Positions 40,630-48,890 of a DNA stretch of 64,000 nt are shown here, one piece after another (position 1 is the stretch's first letter; every line of letters starts with the position of its first letter). The DNA is from Sva-07 sp963715825. Lineage in GTDB: Bacteria > Actinomycetota > Acidimicrobiia > Acidimicrobiales > Ilumatobacteraceae. The stretch covers positions 1-64,000 of the forward strand of contig CAVQSI010000027.1 of the NCBI GenBank assembly GCA_963715825.1, read 5' to 3'. Below the pieces are notes generated by a model. That model searched no databases. It saw nothing but the letters and a program-made list of their open reading frames with translations, and was not told where the DNA came from. The position numbers and the translations under genes were made by a program.

Positions 40630-40754
40630 TCGTTCGCGGTTGCGTCGGGGACCTCGTCGCGTCGTGGCGAGTGCCGGTCGATTCGGCCGACGGTCGACGG
40701 GTCGAGTGACGTAGGCCCCTGCCGGATGACGCGTCCAGCGGTCAGAGTGGAGTC

Positions 40755-41624
40755 GTGGCCGAGTCAGCGAGACGCTTCGTGGTCGTGGGGATCGACGGTT
40801 CGGACGGGTCTGCCACCGCGTTGCGGTGGGCCCTCGATCATGCCGACCATGTCGGCGACATCGAGCCGGTGATGACGTTCGTCAGTGGCCCGTTCGAGTA
40901 CGGATTCGACGTCGCCGACGGGCCCGATCGGCCGGGCGAACCGTATCGGAGTGAAGCGGTCCTGCGCCTGCGAGCCTTCCTCGAGATGCACGCGCCCTGG
41001 CTCGTCGACGCGGGCGTGGTGATCGAGTACCGACCCGGCCCCGGCCTCGTCAAGGCGGCGACGGCCGCGGAGCTGCTGGTGGTCGGCACGCGGGGTTGGG
41101 GCGATCGGGTCGACCTGTCGGTCGGATCCGTCGGCGCCTACTGTGCGCGCCACGCAACGGTGCCCGTTGCATTGATCCCCCACGACGTCCCGGAGCCGCA
41201 CGACCACCTCGATGTCGTCGTCGGCGTCGATGGATCACCGCACGCTCGCAACGCGCTGCGGTGGACGCTCACCCACCTTCGTCCCTCGGCCAGGGTGACC
41301 GCCGTCGCAGCGTTCACCGACGAGTTGGTCGTCGGCGAGCCGCTGATGCCCACACGCGGGACGGCGCGAGCCGCCGCACGAACCGACGTCGACGCGACGG
41401 TGGCCCAGGTGCTGGCTGATCTCCCCGGCCACCCAACGGTGGAGTCGATGGTGCTGCCCGGCGATCCGAGGGCGGTGCTGCGCAGCGCTGGTGCCGGCGC
41501 GGACCTCCTCGTCGTCGGCTCGCGTGGCCACGGCGCGCTCGAGCATCTGTTGCTCGGGTCGGTCGCCAGTGCGCTGGCCCATCACCCCACGGTGCCGACG
41601 ATCATCGTCCCGCACCAACACTGA
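40755..41624 (+). CDS. Universal stress protein, tandem Usp domains
   Basis: A 289-residue protein of two Usp domains. Domain 1 starts FVVVGIDGSDGSATALRWAL and ends SVGAYCARHATVPVALIP. Domain 2 starts VVVGVDGSPHARNALRWTLT and ends LLVVGSRGHGALEHLLLGSV with ATP-binding GxxG(9x)G spacing. Domain 1 has GTRGWGDRVDLSVGSVG, a weaker match. Tandem Usp proteins bind ATP and respond to hypoxia or stationary phase in actinobacteria. The start is GTG. Confidence 0.93.
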   Translation: MAESARRFVVVGIDGSDGSATALRWALDHADHVGDIEPVMTFVSGPFEYGFDVADGPDRPGEPYRSEAVLRLRAFLEMHAPWLVDAGVVIEYRPGPGLVKAATAAELLVVGTRGWGDRVDLSVGSVGAYCARHATVPVALIPHDVPEPHDHLDVVVGVDGSPHARNALRWTLTHLRPSARVTAVAAFTDELVVGEPLMPTRGTARAAARTDVDATVAQVLADLPGHPTVESMVLPGDPRAVLRSAGAGADLLVVGSRGHGALEHLLLGSVASALAHHPTVPTIIVPHQH

Positions 41625-41652
41625 ACCACCACTGAACCACCACTGAACCACC
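41620..41652 (+). repeat. Three tandem copies of an 11-base unit
   Basis: ACTGAACCACC is repeated three times directly at and after the stop codon of the Usp gene; the first copy includes the TGA stop. No function is evident. It may be simple slippage. Confidence 0.8.
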
Positions 41653-41801
41653 GTCGAGCGCAGACGCGCCGACCGCGCTGGCGCTCGTCCGTTCGGCCAG
41701 CGAGATCGTTGGAGGGCCCGACGTCACCGACGGACCGACTGCACTGATCGGTGCCCGGGCGAGGCAGGATGGGCACCGAGGCCTGGCCAAGGAGGATGGA
41801 C

Positions 41802-42635
41802 ATGACCGAGATCGAGACCGGAACCGACGACCTGCTGGGGCGGATCGAGGGCCACGTGGCCGTGCTGTCGTTCAACCGTCCGCAGCGACGCAACGCGTTG
41901 TCCGATGCGATGTACGACGGGTTCGGCCGAGCATTGCCCGTCATCGAACGGGATCCGTCGGTCCGGGTGGTGCTGCTGACCGGCGAGGGTGGCGCCTTCT
42001 GCGCCGGCGGCGACGTGAAGGGAATGCACGAACGGAACGCCACGAGCGGAGGTGGCGCGGGTGGCCCGCAGTCGTTGGAGGATCGTGTGGCCTGGCTTCG
42101 ATCCCGTCAGGCGCTCGTCAGTCTGGCGTTGCGTCGACTGCCGAAGCCGGTGGTCGCCGCGCTGCCCGGTGCAGCTGCGGGCGCGGGGCTGTCGATGGCC
42201 CTGGCCGCCGACCTGCGCCTCGCAGCCGAGCGCGCGGTCCTGGTCACCGCGTTCGCGAACGTGGGCGCGAGCGGCGATTTCGGCACCTCGTGGTTCCTTC
42301 CCCGACTGGTCGGAGAGGCGCGAGCGAAGGAGCTCATGTTCCTCTCCCCGAGGCTCACCGCTGCGGAGGCGGCCGACCTCGGCCTGGTCAACCGGGTGCT
42401 CGCCGACGAGGGATTCGAGCAGGCGGCGCTCGCGTTCTGTCACGACCTCGCCGCTCGTGCACCGATCGCGTTGCGGTACATGAAGGAGAACGTCAATCGG
42501 GCGCTCGAGGCGACACTGCCCGAGGCGCTCGACGCCGAGGCCACCGCGATGATCCGCACGATGGGAACCGCCGACCATCGAGAAGCAGCCGCCGCCTTCG
42601 TCGAGAAACGCCCACCCGAGTTCTCGGGCAACTGA
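41802..42635 (+). CDS. Enoyl-CoA hydratase/isomerase family protein
   Basis: A 277-residue crotonase-fold protein. CoA/oxyanion-hole motifs: FNRPQRRNALSDAMYDG, FCAGGDVKGMHE (first oxyanion Gly) and LPGAAAGAGLSMALAADL (second). The usual catalytic Glu positions are replaced: FANVGASGDFGTSWFLPRLVG has Asp in the GDFG stretch. It is therefore a hydratase-isomerase family member of uncertain reaction. The start ATG follows AAGGAGGA with a 5-base spacer; an ATG two codons earlier overlaps that site and is rejected. Confidence 0.88.
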   Translation: MTEIETGTDDLLGRIEGHVAVLSFNRPQRRNALSDAMYDGFGRALPVIERDPSVRVVLLTGEGGAFCAGGDVKGMHERNATSGGGAGGPQSLEDRVAWLRSRQALVSLALRRLPKPVVAALPGAAAGAGLSMALAADLRLAAERAVLVTAFANVGASGDFGTSWFLPRLVGEARAKELMFLSPRLTAAEAADLGLVNRVLADEGFEQAALAFCHDLAARAPIALRYMKENVNRALEATLPEALDAEATAMIRTMGTADHREAAAAFVEKRPPEFSGN

Positions 42636-42649
42636 GTCGCCGCCGTGAT

Positions 42650-44029
42650 TCAGATCCCGGTCGGATAGGTCTCGGGCGGTTCGAGCGGGTCCCACGCCGC
42701 GATGTCGTCGAGCGGTTGCAGGGCCGAGGTGTGGTCGAGGTGGATCACCACGTCGAACTGTTGGTCGAGGCGAGCAGGGAAGTAGTGGCTCGCCCGTTCG
42801 GTCTGTGGCCGATAGACGACGCCGATCGCGCGCTCCAGCCGCGGGGTCGCCAGCACCCGGGCAGCACCGGCATCGGCGGTCGGAATCCAGAACCGAGCCG
42901 GCGCCAGCGAATCGTTGACCACCTCGTGCAGCAGGTGCTCGTAGCTCTCCGGTAGCGCCGCCCGCACGGTCCGGCGACGAGCGGGCCGGCCCCAGTCGGT
43001 GGCTGCGGTCACCTCGCCGTCGTAGGTGGTCAGCCCGATCAGTGCCACGGCATGTGCGCCGTAGCGTTGGCGGGCGAGCTGGCCGACGTTGAGTTCCCCG
43101 CGGACGCTCATCCCGGTTGCTCGGGCATCACCGATGTGCGAGTTGTGCTCCCACACGACCACCTTGGCGCGACCGCCGCGCCGGTCGAAGTGATCGAGCA
43201 GCGCGTCGAGCGTGGCGGCCATGTGGCGGTCGCGCAGGTTCCACGACGAGACGTCCTGCCGGTACATCTGCTGGTAGTACTCCTCGGCGTCGCGCACGAC
43301 CACGGCGTTCTGCTCGGCAGAGAACAGCTCGTCCTCCTCGATCCACCCGTCGCGCTGCAGGTAGTCGGACGCATGGCGGCGCAGTTCGACGAGCTGGGCG
43401 ACCACTTCGGATTCGCACGGCACGGCGCGCTCGTAGGCCAGTGCGAAGCCGTACGCCTGACCCTCGGCGCCCACGTGGTCGAAGCATGCGTACCGATCGC
43501 GTGCTCGGCGCGCTTCGACGGGGTCGACACGATCGAGATACGCGACCACGGCGTCCATCGAGGCTCGAAGGCTGTAGAGGTCGAGGCCCTGGAAACGCAC
43601 CTTGCGCTGCGGGTCCCGGCACCGGTCGTTGTGCTCGCGGAGCCACTCGATGAAGCGGGTGACCTCGGTGTTGCGCCACATCCACGTCGGGAACCGCCGG
43701 AAGTCTCCCAGTGCGTCGGTGATCGTGACGTCGTCGGAGCTGCCCATCACGAACCGGTTGGCGCGGTCGGCGTCGGGCCAGTCGGCCTCGACGGCGACGA
43801 CGTTGAATCCGTGTTCCTCGATCAGGCGCTCCGTGATCCGAGCCCGTTCGCGATAGAACTCGGCGGATCCGTGGCTCGCTTCGCCGATCAGCACGACGCG
43901 GCGATCCGCCACGAGCGCGACCAACTCGTCGTAGTCGCCGGCACGTCCCTCGATCGGGCGGGCTGCCCGTCCCAGTTCCACGAGCGAGGCACGATCGGTG
44001 CTCCGGTAGAGATCCGGCAGCGCCGTCAT
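42650..44029 (-). CDS. Erythromycin-esterase-like protein (EreA family)
   Basis: A 459-residue protein of the erythromycin esterase superfamily. Conserved residues are visible: VVLIGEASHGSAEFYRERA (Glu and His), FNVVAVEADWPDA, KVVVWEHNSHIGDARATGMS (Glu, His, His) and RFWIPTADA. Most chromosomal members, unlike resistance enzymes EreA/B, have unknown substrates. Its ATG overlaps the stop of the upstream phosphoribosyltransferase-hydrolase fusion gene (ATGA), so the two proteins are translationally coupled and probably act together. Confidence 0.88.
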   Translation of the reverse strand: MTALPDLYRSTDRASLVELGRAARPIEGRAGDYDELVALVADRRVVLIGEASHGSAEFYRERARITERLIEEHGFNVVAVEADWPDADRANRFVMGSSDDVTITDALGDFRRFPTWMWRNTEVTRFIEWLREHNDRCRDPQRKVRFQGLDLYSLRASMDAVVAYLDRVDPVEARRARDRYACFDHVGAEGQAYGFALAYERAVPCESEVVAQLVELRRHASDYLQRDGWIEEDELFSAEQNAVVVRDAEEYYQQMYRQDVSSWNLRDRHMAATLDALLDHFDRRGGRAKVVVWEHNSHIGDARATGMSVRGELNVGQLARQRYGAHAVALIGLTTYDGEVTAATDWGRPARRRTVRAALPESYEHLLHEVVNDSLAPARFWIPTADAGAARVLATPRLERAIGVVYRPQTERASHYFPARLDQQFDVVIHLDHTSALQPLDDIAAWDPLEPPETYPTGI

Positions 44030-45360
44030 CGGTCGCTCCGTCGGGCGGCGCGGCAGTGGCCGACGAACCAGTCGGCGGCGAGTGCGGCGACCGCTTCGAG
44101 GGTGCCGGGCTCCTCGAACAGGTGCGTGGCACCCGGCACGACGGTGAGTTGGTGCTCGCAGCGCAACTGACGTGCGGCGTCCTGGTTCAGGCCGAGCACG
44201 GTGGTGTCGTCACCGCCGACGATCAGCAGTGTCGGGGCGGCGACCCGGCCGAGGTGATCGCCCGCCAGGTCGGGTCGTCCGCCTCGGCTGACGACGGCGG
44301 CAACCGGACGTGACGGATCGCCCGCAGCCACCAGCGCGGCCGCGGCACCCGTACTCGCACCGAAGAGCGCGACCGGCAGGTCGGCGACGACGTGCTGCCG
44401 ACGCACCCAGTCGGTGGCCAGCAGGAGCCGGGATGCCAGCAGCCCGATGTCGAACACGTTGCGTCGATCCCGAGCTTCGGCATCGGTCAGCAGATCGAAC
44501 GTCAGCGTTGCCAGGCCGGCGGCGTTGAGGTGATCTGCGACGAACTGGTTCCTCGGGCTGTGCCGGCTGCTCCCGCTGCCGTGTGCGAACACCACCGTGC
44601 CGACCGCGGCCGGCGGCACGGTCAGGTGGCCCGGGAGCTCCCGTGCGCCGACGTCGACGTGGACCTCGGTGTCGACGGGAGTGGCCACCGCGTCCGGCGG
44701 CGACGGCGGCGTTGCATCAGCCCGACGGGCCCGTGCGAGCAGGTCGACGACCGTCTGATCGTCGACCTGCGTGAAGTCGTCGTACCACTGGCCGACCGAC
44801 CGCAGCCAGGTGGGCTGCTCGACGCAGACGATCTCGTCGGCATCTTCCGACAGTGCCCGCACCGACTCCGGCGCGGCGACGGGCACCGCCAACACCACCC
44901 GGTCGGCGCCATGCGCACGAGCGACGTGGCAGGCGGCCCGAGCCGTCGAACCGGTGGCGATACCGTCATCGACGATCACCGCCACGCGTCCGGCCAGGTC
45001 GACGCGCGGCGCCACCTCGCGGAACCGGTGGGCTCGCCGCTGCAGCTCGTCCCGTTCACGCTGTTCGACCCGGCCGAAGTCCGCGGCCGACACGCCGGTG
45101 AGGCGGACGATCTCGTCGTTGACCACGCGCACGCCGTCCTCGCCGATCGCGCCCATCGCCAGCTCGGGCTGGCCGGGCACGCCGACCTTGCGGACGATGA
45201 TCACGTCGAGCGGCGCGTCGAGCGCTCGTGCCACCTCGAACGCCACCGGCACGCCGCCGCGTGGGAGCCCGAGCACGACGACATCGGCCCCACGCAGGTG
45301 GCCGAGCAGCGCTGCCAGCGCCCTGCCCGCAGCTGGCCGGTTGCGGAATCTCGTCGTCAC
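44026..45360 (-). CDS. Phosphoribosyltransferase-alpha/beta hydrolase fusion
   Basis: A 444-residue fusion. Residues ~1-215 are a type I phosphoribosyltransferase: ADVVVLGLPRGGVPVAFEVA and the PRPP loop VAVIVDDGIATGSTARAA. Residues ~240-440 are a dienelactone-hydrolase-like alpha/beta hydrolase: oxyanion region VVFAHGSGSSRHSPRN, nucleophile elbow ALFGASTGAAAAL, acid in LLIVGGDDTTVLGLN, and His in VPGATHLFEEPG. It starts at GTG behind GAGGAGGT; the open frame continues upstream without coding character. First gene of a two-gene operon with the EreA-like protein. Substrates unknown. Confidence 0.9.
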   Translation of the reverse strand: MTTRFRNRPAAGRALAALLGHLRGADVVVLGLPRGGVPVAFEVARALDAPLDVIIVRKVGVPGQPELAMGAIGEDGVRVVNDEIVRLTGVSAADFGRVEQRERDELQRRAHRFREVAPRVDLAGRVAVIVDDGIATGSTARAACHVARAHGADRVVLAVPVAAPESVRALSEDADEIVCVEQPTWLRSVGQWYDDFTQVDDQTVVDLLARARRADATPPSPPDAVATPVDTEVHVDVGARELPGHLTVPPAAVGTVVFAHGSGSSRHSPRNQFVADHLNAAGLATLTFDLLTDAEARDRRNVFDIGLLASRLLLATDWVRRQHVVADLPVALFGASTGAAAALVAAGDPSRPVAAVVSRGGRPDLAGDHLGRVAAPTLLIVGGDDTTVLGLNQDAARQLRCEHQLTVVPGATHLFEEPGTLEAVAALAADWFVGHCRAARRSDR

Positions 45361-45516
45361 GTGACACCTCCTCGCGATCGTCTCCGCCCGGGGCCGTGCC
45401 GGCCAGGGCCCTCCGTCACATCGGGGTCGACCGCCGGCTTCGAGGGCGGATGGGCGACTCGCTACGTTCGTCGGGAAGGGGTGCCGGCGCACGACCGGAC
45501 GACGAAGGGATACCGC

Positions 45517-45774
45517 ATGAACTCGACCCCGAATCCGCAGGCGGCCGGCTTCGACGCCGGCCGTCTCGAGCGCGTCGACGAGCACTTCCGCACCGCGTAC
45601 GTCGAGCCGAGCAAGATCGCGGGGTGCCAGGTGGCGGTCGCCGGCAGACCGCTCGACGGACCGCACGTCCTGTCCCGCCCGACGATCGATCTGATGTGTG
45701 CGAATCATCTTCCCGGTGGCGGCACCCCCAACTCCGCTCGATCGTCCATCGCACGATCGCGGACCGAGTCGTGA
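45517..45774 (+). pseudogene. Remnant of a serine hydrolase (class C beta-lactamase family)
   Basis: An 85-codon frame begins like a beta-lactamase-family serine hydrolase (AGFDAGRLERVDEHFRTAYV, then IAGCQVAVAG) and jumps directly to a segment normally far downstream (LSRPTIDLMCANHLPGGG). It lacks the SxxK and YxN active-site region and the C terminus. This looks like an internal deletion of several hundred codons plus loss of the 3' end. Its last codons overlap the GTG of the next gene. Whether it is still translated is unknown. Confidence 0.6.
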
Positions 45775-46652
45775 GCGGGTTCGAACTCACCGAGTCCGAG
45801 GTCGCGTCGTTCCGGCGCGACGGGTACCTGTTGGTCGAGTCGGTGTTCACGGACTCCGAACTCGACGCCTTCCGCGACGCCGCCGACCGCATCCTCGAGC
45901 TGTCGATCAACTCGACGGTTGCGCTCGGTCGGCGCCATCCCCGCCTCGACGCCAAACTGCACCCCGACGGTTCGGTGACGGTGCGCAAGATCCAACCGAT
46001 CAACGACCTCGACCCGCGGCTGGCGGCGATCGCGAACGACGAGCGACTCCTCGGTCCGCTGCGCCAGTTGATGGGCGACGAACCGGTCCTGATGGAGGAG
46101 AAACTCAACCCGAAGCACACCGTCGACACGCGCCACCTCGACCTCGGCGTGCTGGCCGAGTCGTCGTTCAACCGGGAGATCGGCATGGAGGGCTTCCACC
46201 TCCATCACGATTGGGGCTACTACCGCCAGCAGGGCTACCCGGAGAACACGCTGTCGTCGGCGGTCGCGATCGACGAGTGTGCCGGCCGTGGACCACTGCG
46301 GGTGATCCCGGGGTCGCACCTCGTCGACGCGCCGCTGGCCGACGACGATCCCGACTCCGGCTCGGGTGTGGTCGTCGACGGGTTCTTCTCGCCCGACGAC
46401 CTGGTGCCCCTGGACGTGCCGGCGGGCTCGGTGATGCTGTTCCACGCCAAGCTCGTCCACGACTCCGAGCCGAACCGGTCGGGGCTGCCCCGGCGGGTGA
46501 TGATCTACAGCCACTACCCGCGTGCCCACGACCCCGACGGCGATCCCGACCGCCGCAATGGTCCGGTGCGCGAGTACTCCCGCCAGTTCGAGCAGCGCTA
46601 CCGCGACCTCGTCACCTCGGGCGAGTTCGAGGCCCCCTTCACCCTGCCCTGA
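45771..46652 (+). CDS. Phytanoyl-CoA dioxygenase family 2OG-Fe(II) oxygenase
   Basis: A complete 293-residue PhyH-family enzyme. The iron-binding HxD is in FHLHHDWGYYRQQGYPENTL and the distal histidine in VMLFHAKLVHDSEPNRSG, followed by the 2-oxoglutarate arginine in RRVMIYSHYPRA. The start is GTG, giving VSGFELTESEVASFRRDGYL, which matches the family's usual N terminus. The substrate is unknown. It overlaps the hydrolase remnant and ends near a hairpin shared with the convergent acyl-CoA dehydrogenase. Confidence 0.9.
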   Translation: MSGFELTESEVASFRRDGYLLVESVFTDSELDAFRDAADRILELSINSTVALGRRHPRLDAKLHPDGSVTVRKIQPINDLDPRLAAIANDERLLGPLRQLMGDEPVLMEEKLNPKHTVDTRHLDLGVLAESSFNREIGMEGFHLHHDWGYYRQQGYPENTLSSAVAIDECAGRGPLRVIPGSHLVDAPLADDDPDSGSGVVVDGFFSPDDLVPLDVPAGSVMLFHAKLVHDSEPNRSGLPRRVMIYSHYPRAHDPDGDPDRRNGPVREYSRQFEQRYRDLVTSGEFEAPFTLP

Positions 46653-46664
46653 CCGCCCCCGTCC

Positions 46665-46707
46665 GCGATGAGTCTTCGCGCGACCCGTCCGCGCGGAAAC
46701 TCATCGC
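46665..46707. terminator. Bidirectional hairpin between convergent genes
   Basis: GCGATGAGT (46665-46673) pairs with ACTCATCGC (46699-46707), with an inner CGCGCG/CGCGCG stem. It sits 12 bases after the PhyH-like stop and 26 bases before the stop of the minus-strand acyl-CoA dehydrogenase. Placement fits a two-way terminator, although no T-run is present. The outer arm shares GATGAG with the hairpins at 37575 and 38032. Confidence 0.6.
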
Positions 46708-46733
46708 TCGGGTGGTCGATCGCTCGGAGGGGG

Positions 46734-48011
46734 TCAGCCGCGGTTGGCGAAGTACTTGCGGTAGCGCTCGGCGGCTTCCTTCAGCTCGGGATCCTGCTCG
46801 AACTTGGGCTGGAACGACTCCCAGGCCGCTTCCTTCTTGTACGGGATGTACTCGCGGGGGAAGTAGCCCTCGTGCGGGCGGTAGTCCTTGAGGACACGGC
46901 GGGCGACGGTCGACTTGTGCACCTCGTCGGCGCCGTCGGCGAGCCCCATCGTCGGTGCTCCCGCGTACATGTCCTGCAGCGGCGTGAGGTTGGTGGTGCC
47001 GAGCGACCCGTGGATCTGCAGTGCGTTGAACGACACCTCGCGCAGCACCCGCGACATCGTGAACTTGACCACGCCGATGTCGGTGCGAGCTTCCTGCGTG
47101 GAACTCTGGTCGATCTTCCACGCCGTCTCGAGCACCAGCAGGCGCAGCATGCGGATCTGGGCGTAGGAGTCGGCGATCTTCTCCTGCACCATCTGGTGCT
47201 CGGCGATGATCTTGCCGTGCGACTCACGGCTCAATGCCCGCTCGCACATCATGTCGAACGCCAGCTTGCACTGGGCGATCGTGCGCATCGCGTGGTGAAT
47301 GCGCCCGCCGCCGAGGCGACGCTGGGCGAGCACCTTCGCCCCGTCCTCGGGGCCGAGCAGGTGGTCGAGCGGCACGCGCACGTCGTTGTAGATGATGTGA
47401 TTGTGGTTGCGCGGCTCGGGCATGATCTCGACGCCCGGCGTGGTGCGCGGCACCACGAACATCCCGTTCGTGCACATCACGAACAAGATGTCGGCGACGC
47501 GTCCGGCGCTGGTGAACCACTTCTCGCCGTTGATCACCCACTCGTCGCCGTCGCGGGTGGCGTAGGTCTTGAACAGGTTCGGGTCGGAACCGCCCTGGGG
47601 CTCGGTCATCGAGTACGCCGAGAACATCTCCTGGTTCAGCAACGGCGTCAGCCAGCGCTCCTTCTGTTCCTCGGTGCCGTAGGCGGCGAGCATCTCCATG
47701 TTGCCGGTGTCGGGTGCCGCGGCACCGAACAGCTGCGGCGCGGCCGGGTACTTGCCGATGATCTCGTTGAGCAGGCCGAGCTTGAGCTGTCCGAAGCCGG
47801 GTCCGCCGAGTTCCTCGTCGAGGAAGATCGCCCACAGCCCCTGGTCCTTCACCTGCTGCTGCAAGCCACGCACGTACTCCTTGACCTTCGGGTCGGGCGA
47901 GCGCACCGCGTAGGGGAACACGTAGTGCAGCGGCTCGACCTCCTCCTTGCAGAACTGCTCGACCCAGTCGAGCTTCTTCTGGAATTCGGGATCTGTCTCG
48001 AACGACCACAT
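46734..48011 (-). CDS. Acyl-CoA dehydrogenase
   Basis: A 425-residue acyl-CoA dehydrogenase of the ACAD10/11-like type. Motifs: FSAYSMTEPQGGSDPNLFKT and EWVINGEKWFTSAGRVADIL (flavin/substrate), RRLGGGRIHHAMRTIAQCKL, LQIHGSLGTTNLTPLQDMYA and the end ADGADEVHKSTVARRVLKDY. It starts at the ATG giving MWSFETDPEF; the frame is open far upstream but that part is antisense to modA. It is divergent from modA with about 95 bases between, which contain an inverted repeat. Confidence 0.93.
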   Translation of the reverse strand: MWSFETDPEFQKKLDWVEQFCKEEVEPLHYVFPYAVRSPDPKVKEYVRGLQQQVKDQGLWAIFLDEELGGPGFGQLKLGLLNEIIGKYPAAPQLFGAAAPDTGNMEMLAAYGTEEQKERWLTPLLNQEMFSAYSMTEPQGGSDPNLFKTYATRDGDEWVINGEKWFTSAGRVADILFVMCTNGMFVVPRTTPGVEIMPEPRNHNHIIYNDVRVPLDHLLGPEDGAKVLAQRRLGGGRIHHAMRTIAQCKLAFDMMCERALSRESHGKIIAEHQMVQEKIADSYAQIRMLRLLVLETAWKIDQSSTQEARTDIGVVKFTMSRVLREVSFNALQIHGSLGTTNLTPLQDMYAGAPTMGLADGADEVHKSTVARRVLKDYRPHEGYFPREYIPYKKEAAWESFQPKFEQDPELKEAAERYRKYFANRG

Positions 48012-48071
48012 GCGTGCGAACGTACTGCTGCTGCGGCGTCCGCGCCGATGTGGAGCAGCGGCGACCGTCTG

Positions 48072-48106
48072 ACGTCGAATAGTCAGCTGGTGACTATTGT
48101 CGACGT
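48072..48106. promoter_or_regulatory. Operator-like inverted repeat upstream of modA
   Basis: AATAGTCA-GCTGG-TGACTATT is a perfect 8-base inverted repeat (48078-48098). Outer arms ACGTCG (48072-48077) and CGACGT (48101-48106) extend it with a 2-base bulge. It lies between the divergent acyl-CoA dehydrogenase and the modABC operon, directly in front of the modA start codon, where it would block transcription or translation start. A candidate binder is the PadR-type regulator at the end of the operon. Confidence 0.55.
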
Positions 48107-48107
48107 G

Positions 48108-48890
48108 ATGCGTCCCCGATCGATGACCGCCGTGATGCCCGTGCTGATCGTGATCGGCGTCGTGCTGGCCGCTGTTTCGTGCGGATCGGACGATGGCGGA
48201 CAGCGCGACGCGACGTCGGCGAACGTCACGGTGTTCGCCGCCTCGTCGCTGACCGCAGCGTTCACCGAGCTGGGAGATGCGTTCACGGCGGCCAACCCCG
48301 ACGTCGAGGTGACGTTCAGCTTCGCCGGCTCGTCCGAGTTGGTCGCACAGATCCGCGAGGGCGCCCCCGCCGACGTGTTCGCGTCGGCCGACCTGGCGAA
48401 CATGGCCAAGCTCACCGACGCCGATCTCATCGACGGCGAGCCCGAGGTCTTCGCCACCAACGTCGCCGAGATCGTCGTCGAGGCCGGCAACCCCCGCGGC
48501 ATCACTGAGCTCGCCGACCTCGCGAACGACGATCTCGTCGTGGTGCAGTGCGCACCCGAGGTGCCGTGCGGGGCATACGCCGAGCAGATCTTCGAGAACG
48601 CCGGCGTCGCCGTCGCCCCCTCGTCGTTCGAGCAGAACGTGAAGGCCGTCGCCAGCAAGGTGACGCTCGGCGAGGCCGACGCCGGAATCGTGTACCGCAC
48701 CGACGTACTCGCTGCCGGCGAGGACGTGGACGGTGTGGCGATCCCCGCCGACGTCAACGTCGTCGCCGACTACCCGATCGCGCTCGTTGCCGACGGGCCC
48801 GACCTCGGTGGCGGCCAGGCCTTCATCGACTTCGTCCGCAGCGCCGCCGGCCAGGACATCCTCGCCGACTTCGGATTCGGTCCCGCATGA
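48108..48890 (+). CDS. modA: Molybdate ABC transporter substrate-binding lipoprotein
   Basis: A 260-residue periplasmic-binding lipoprotein. A signal segment (MPVLIVIGVVLAAVSC) ends in the lipobox cysteine; the mature protein shows the ModA fold: VTVFAASSLTAAFTELGDAF, FSFAGSSELVAQIREGAPAD and VFASADLANMAKL. The Ser residues in AASSL and AGSSEL are the oxyanion-binding serines. It could bind molybdate or tungstate. ATG chosen; a GTG one codon earlier is possible. First gene of modABC-padR, its stop overlapping modB (ATGA). Confidence 0.93.
   Translation: MRPRSMTAVMPVLIVIGVVLAAVSCGSDDGGQRDATSANVTVFAASSLTAAFTELGDAFTAANPDVEVTFSFAGSSELVAQIREGAPADVFASADLANMAKLTDADLIDGEPEVFATNVAEIVVEAGNPRGITELADLANDDLVVVQCAPEVPCGAYAEQIFENAGVAVAPSSFEQNVKAVASKVTLGEADAGIVYRTDVLAAGEDVDGVAIPADVNVVADYPIALVADGPDLGGGQAFIDFVRSAAGQDILADFGFGPA

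Noticed and set aside
46665..46707. Third member of the GATGAGCGAA repeat family
   Set aside because: Arms share only GATGAG; the rest and the flanks differ, and its position between convergent stops is explained by terminator function.
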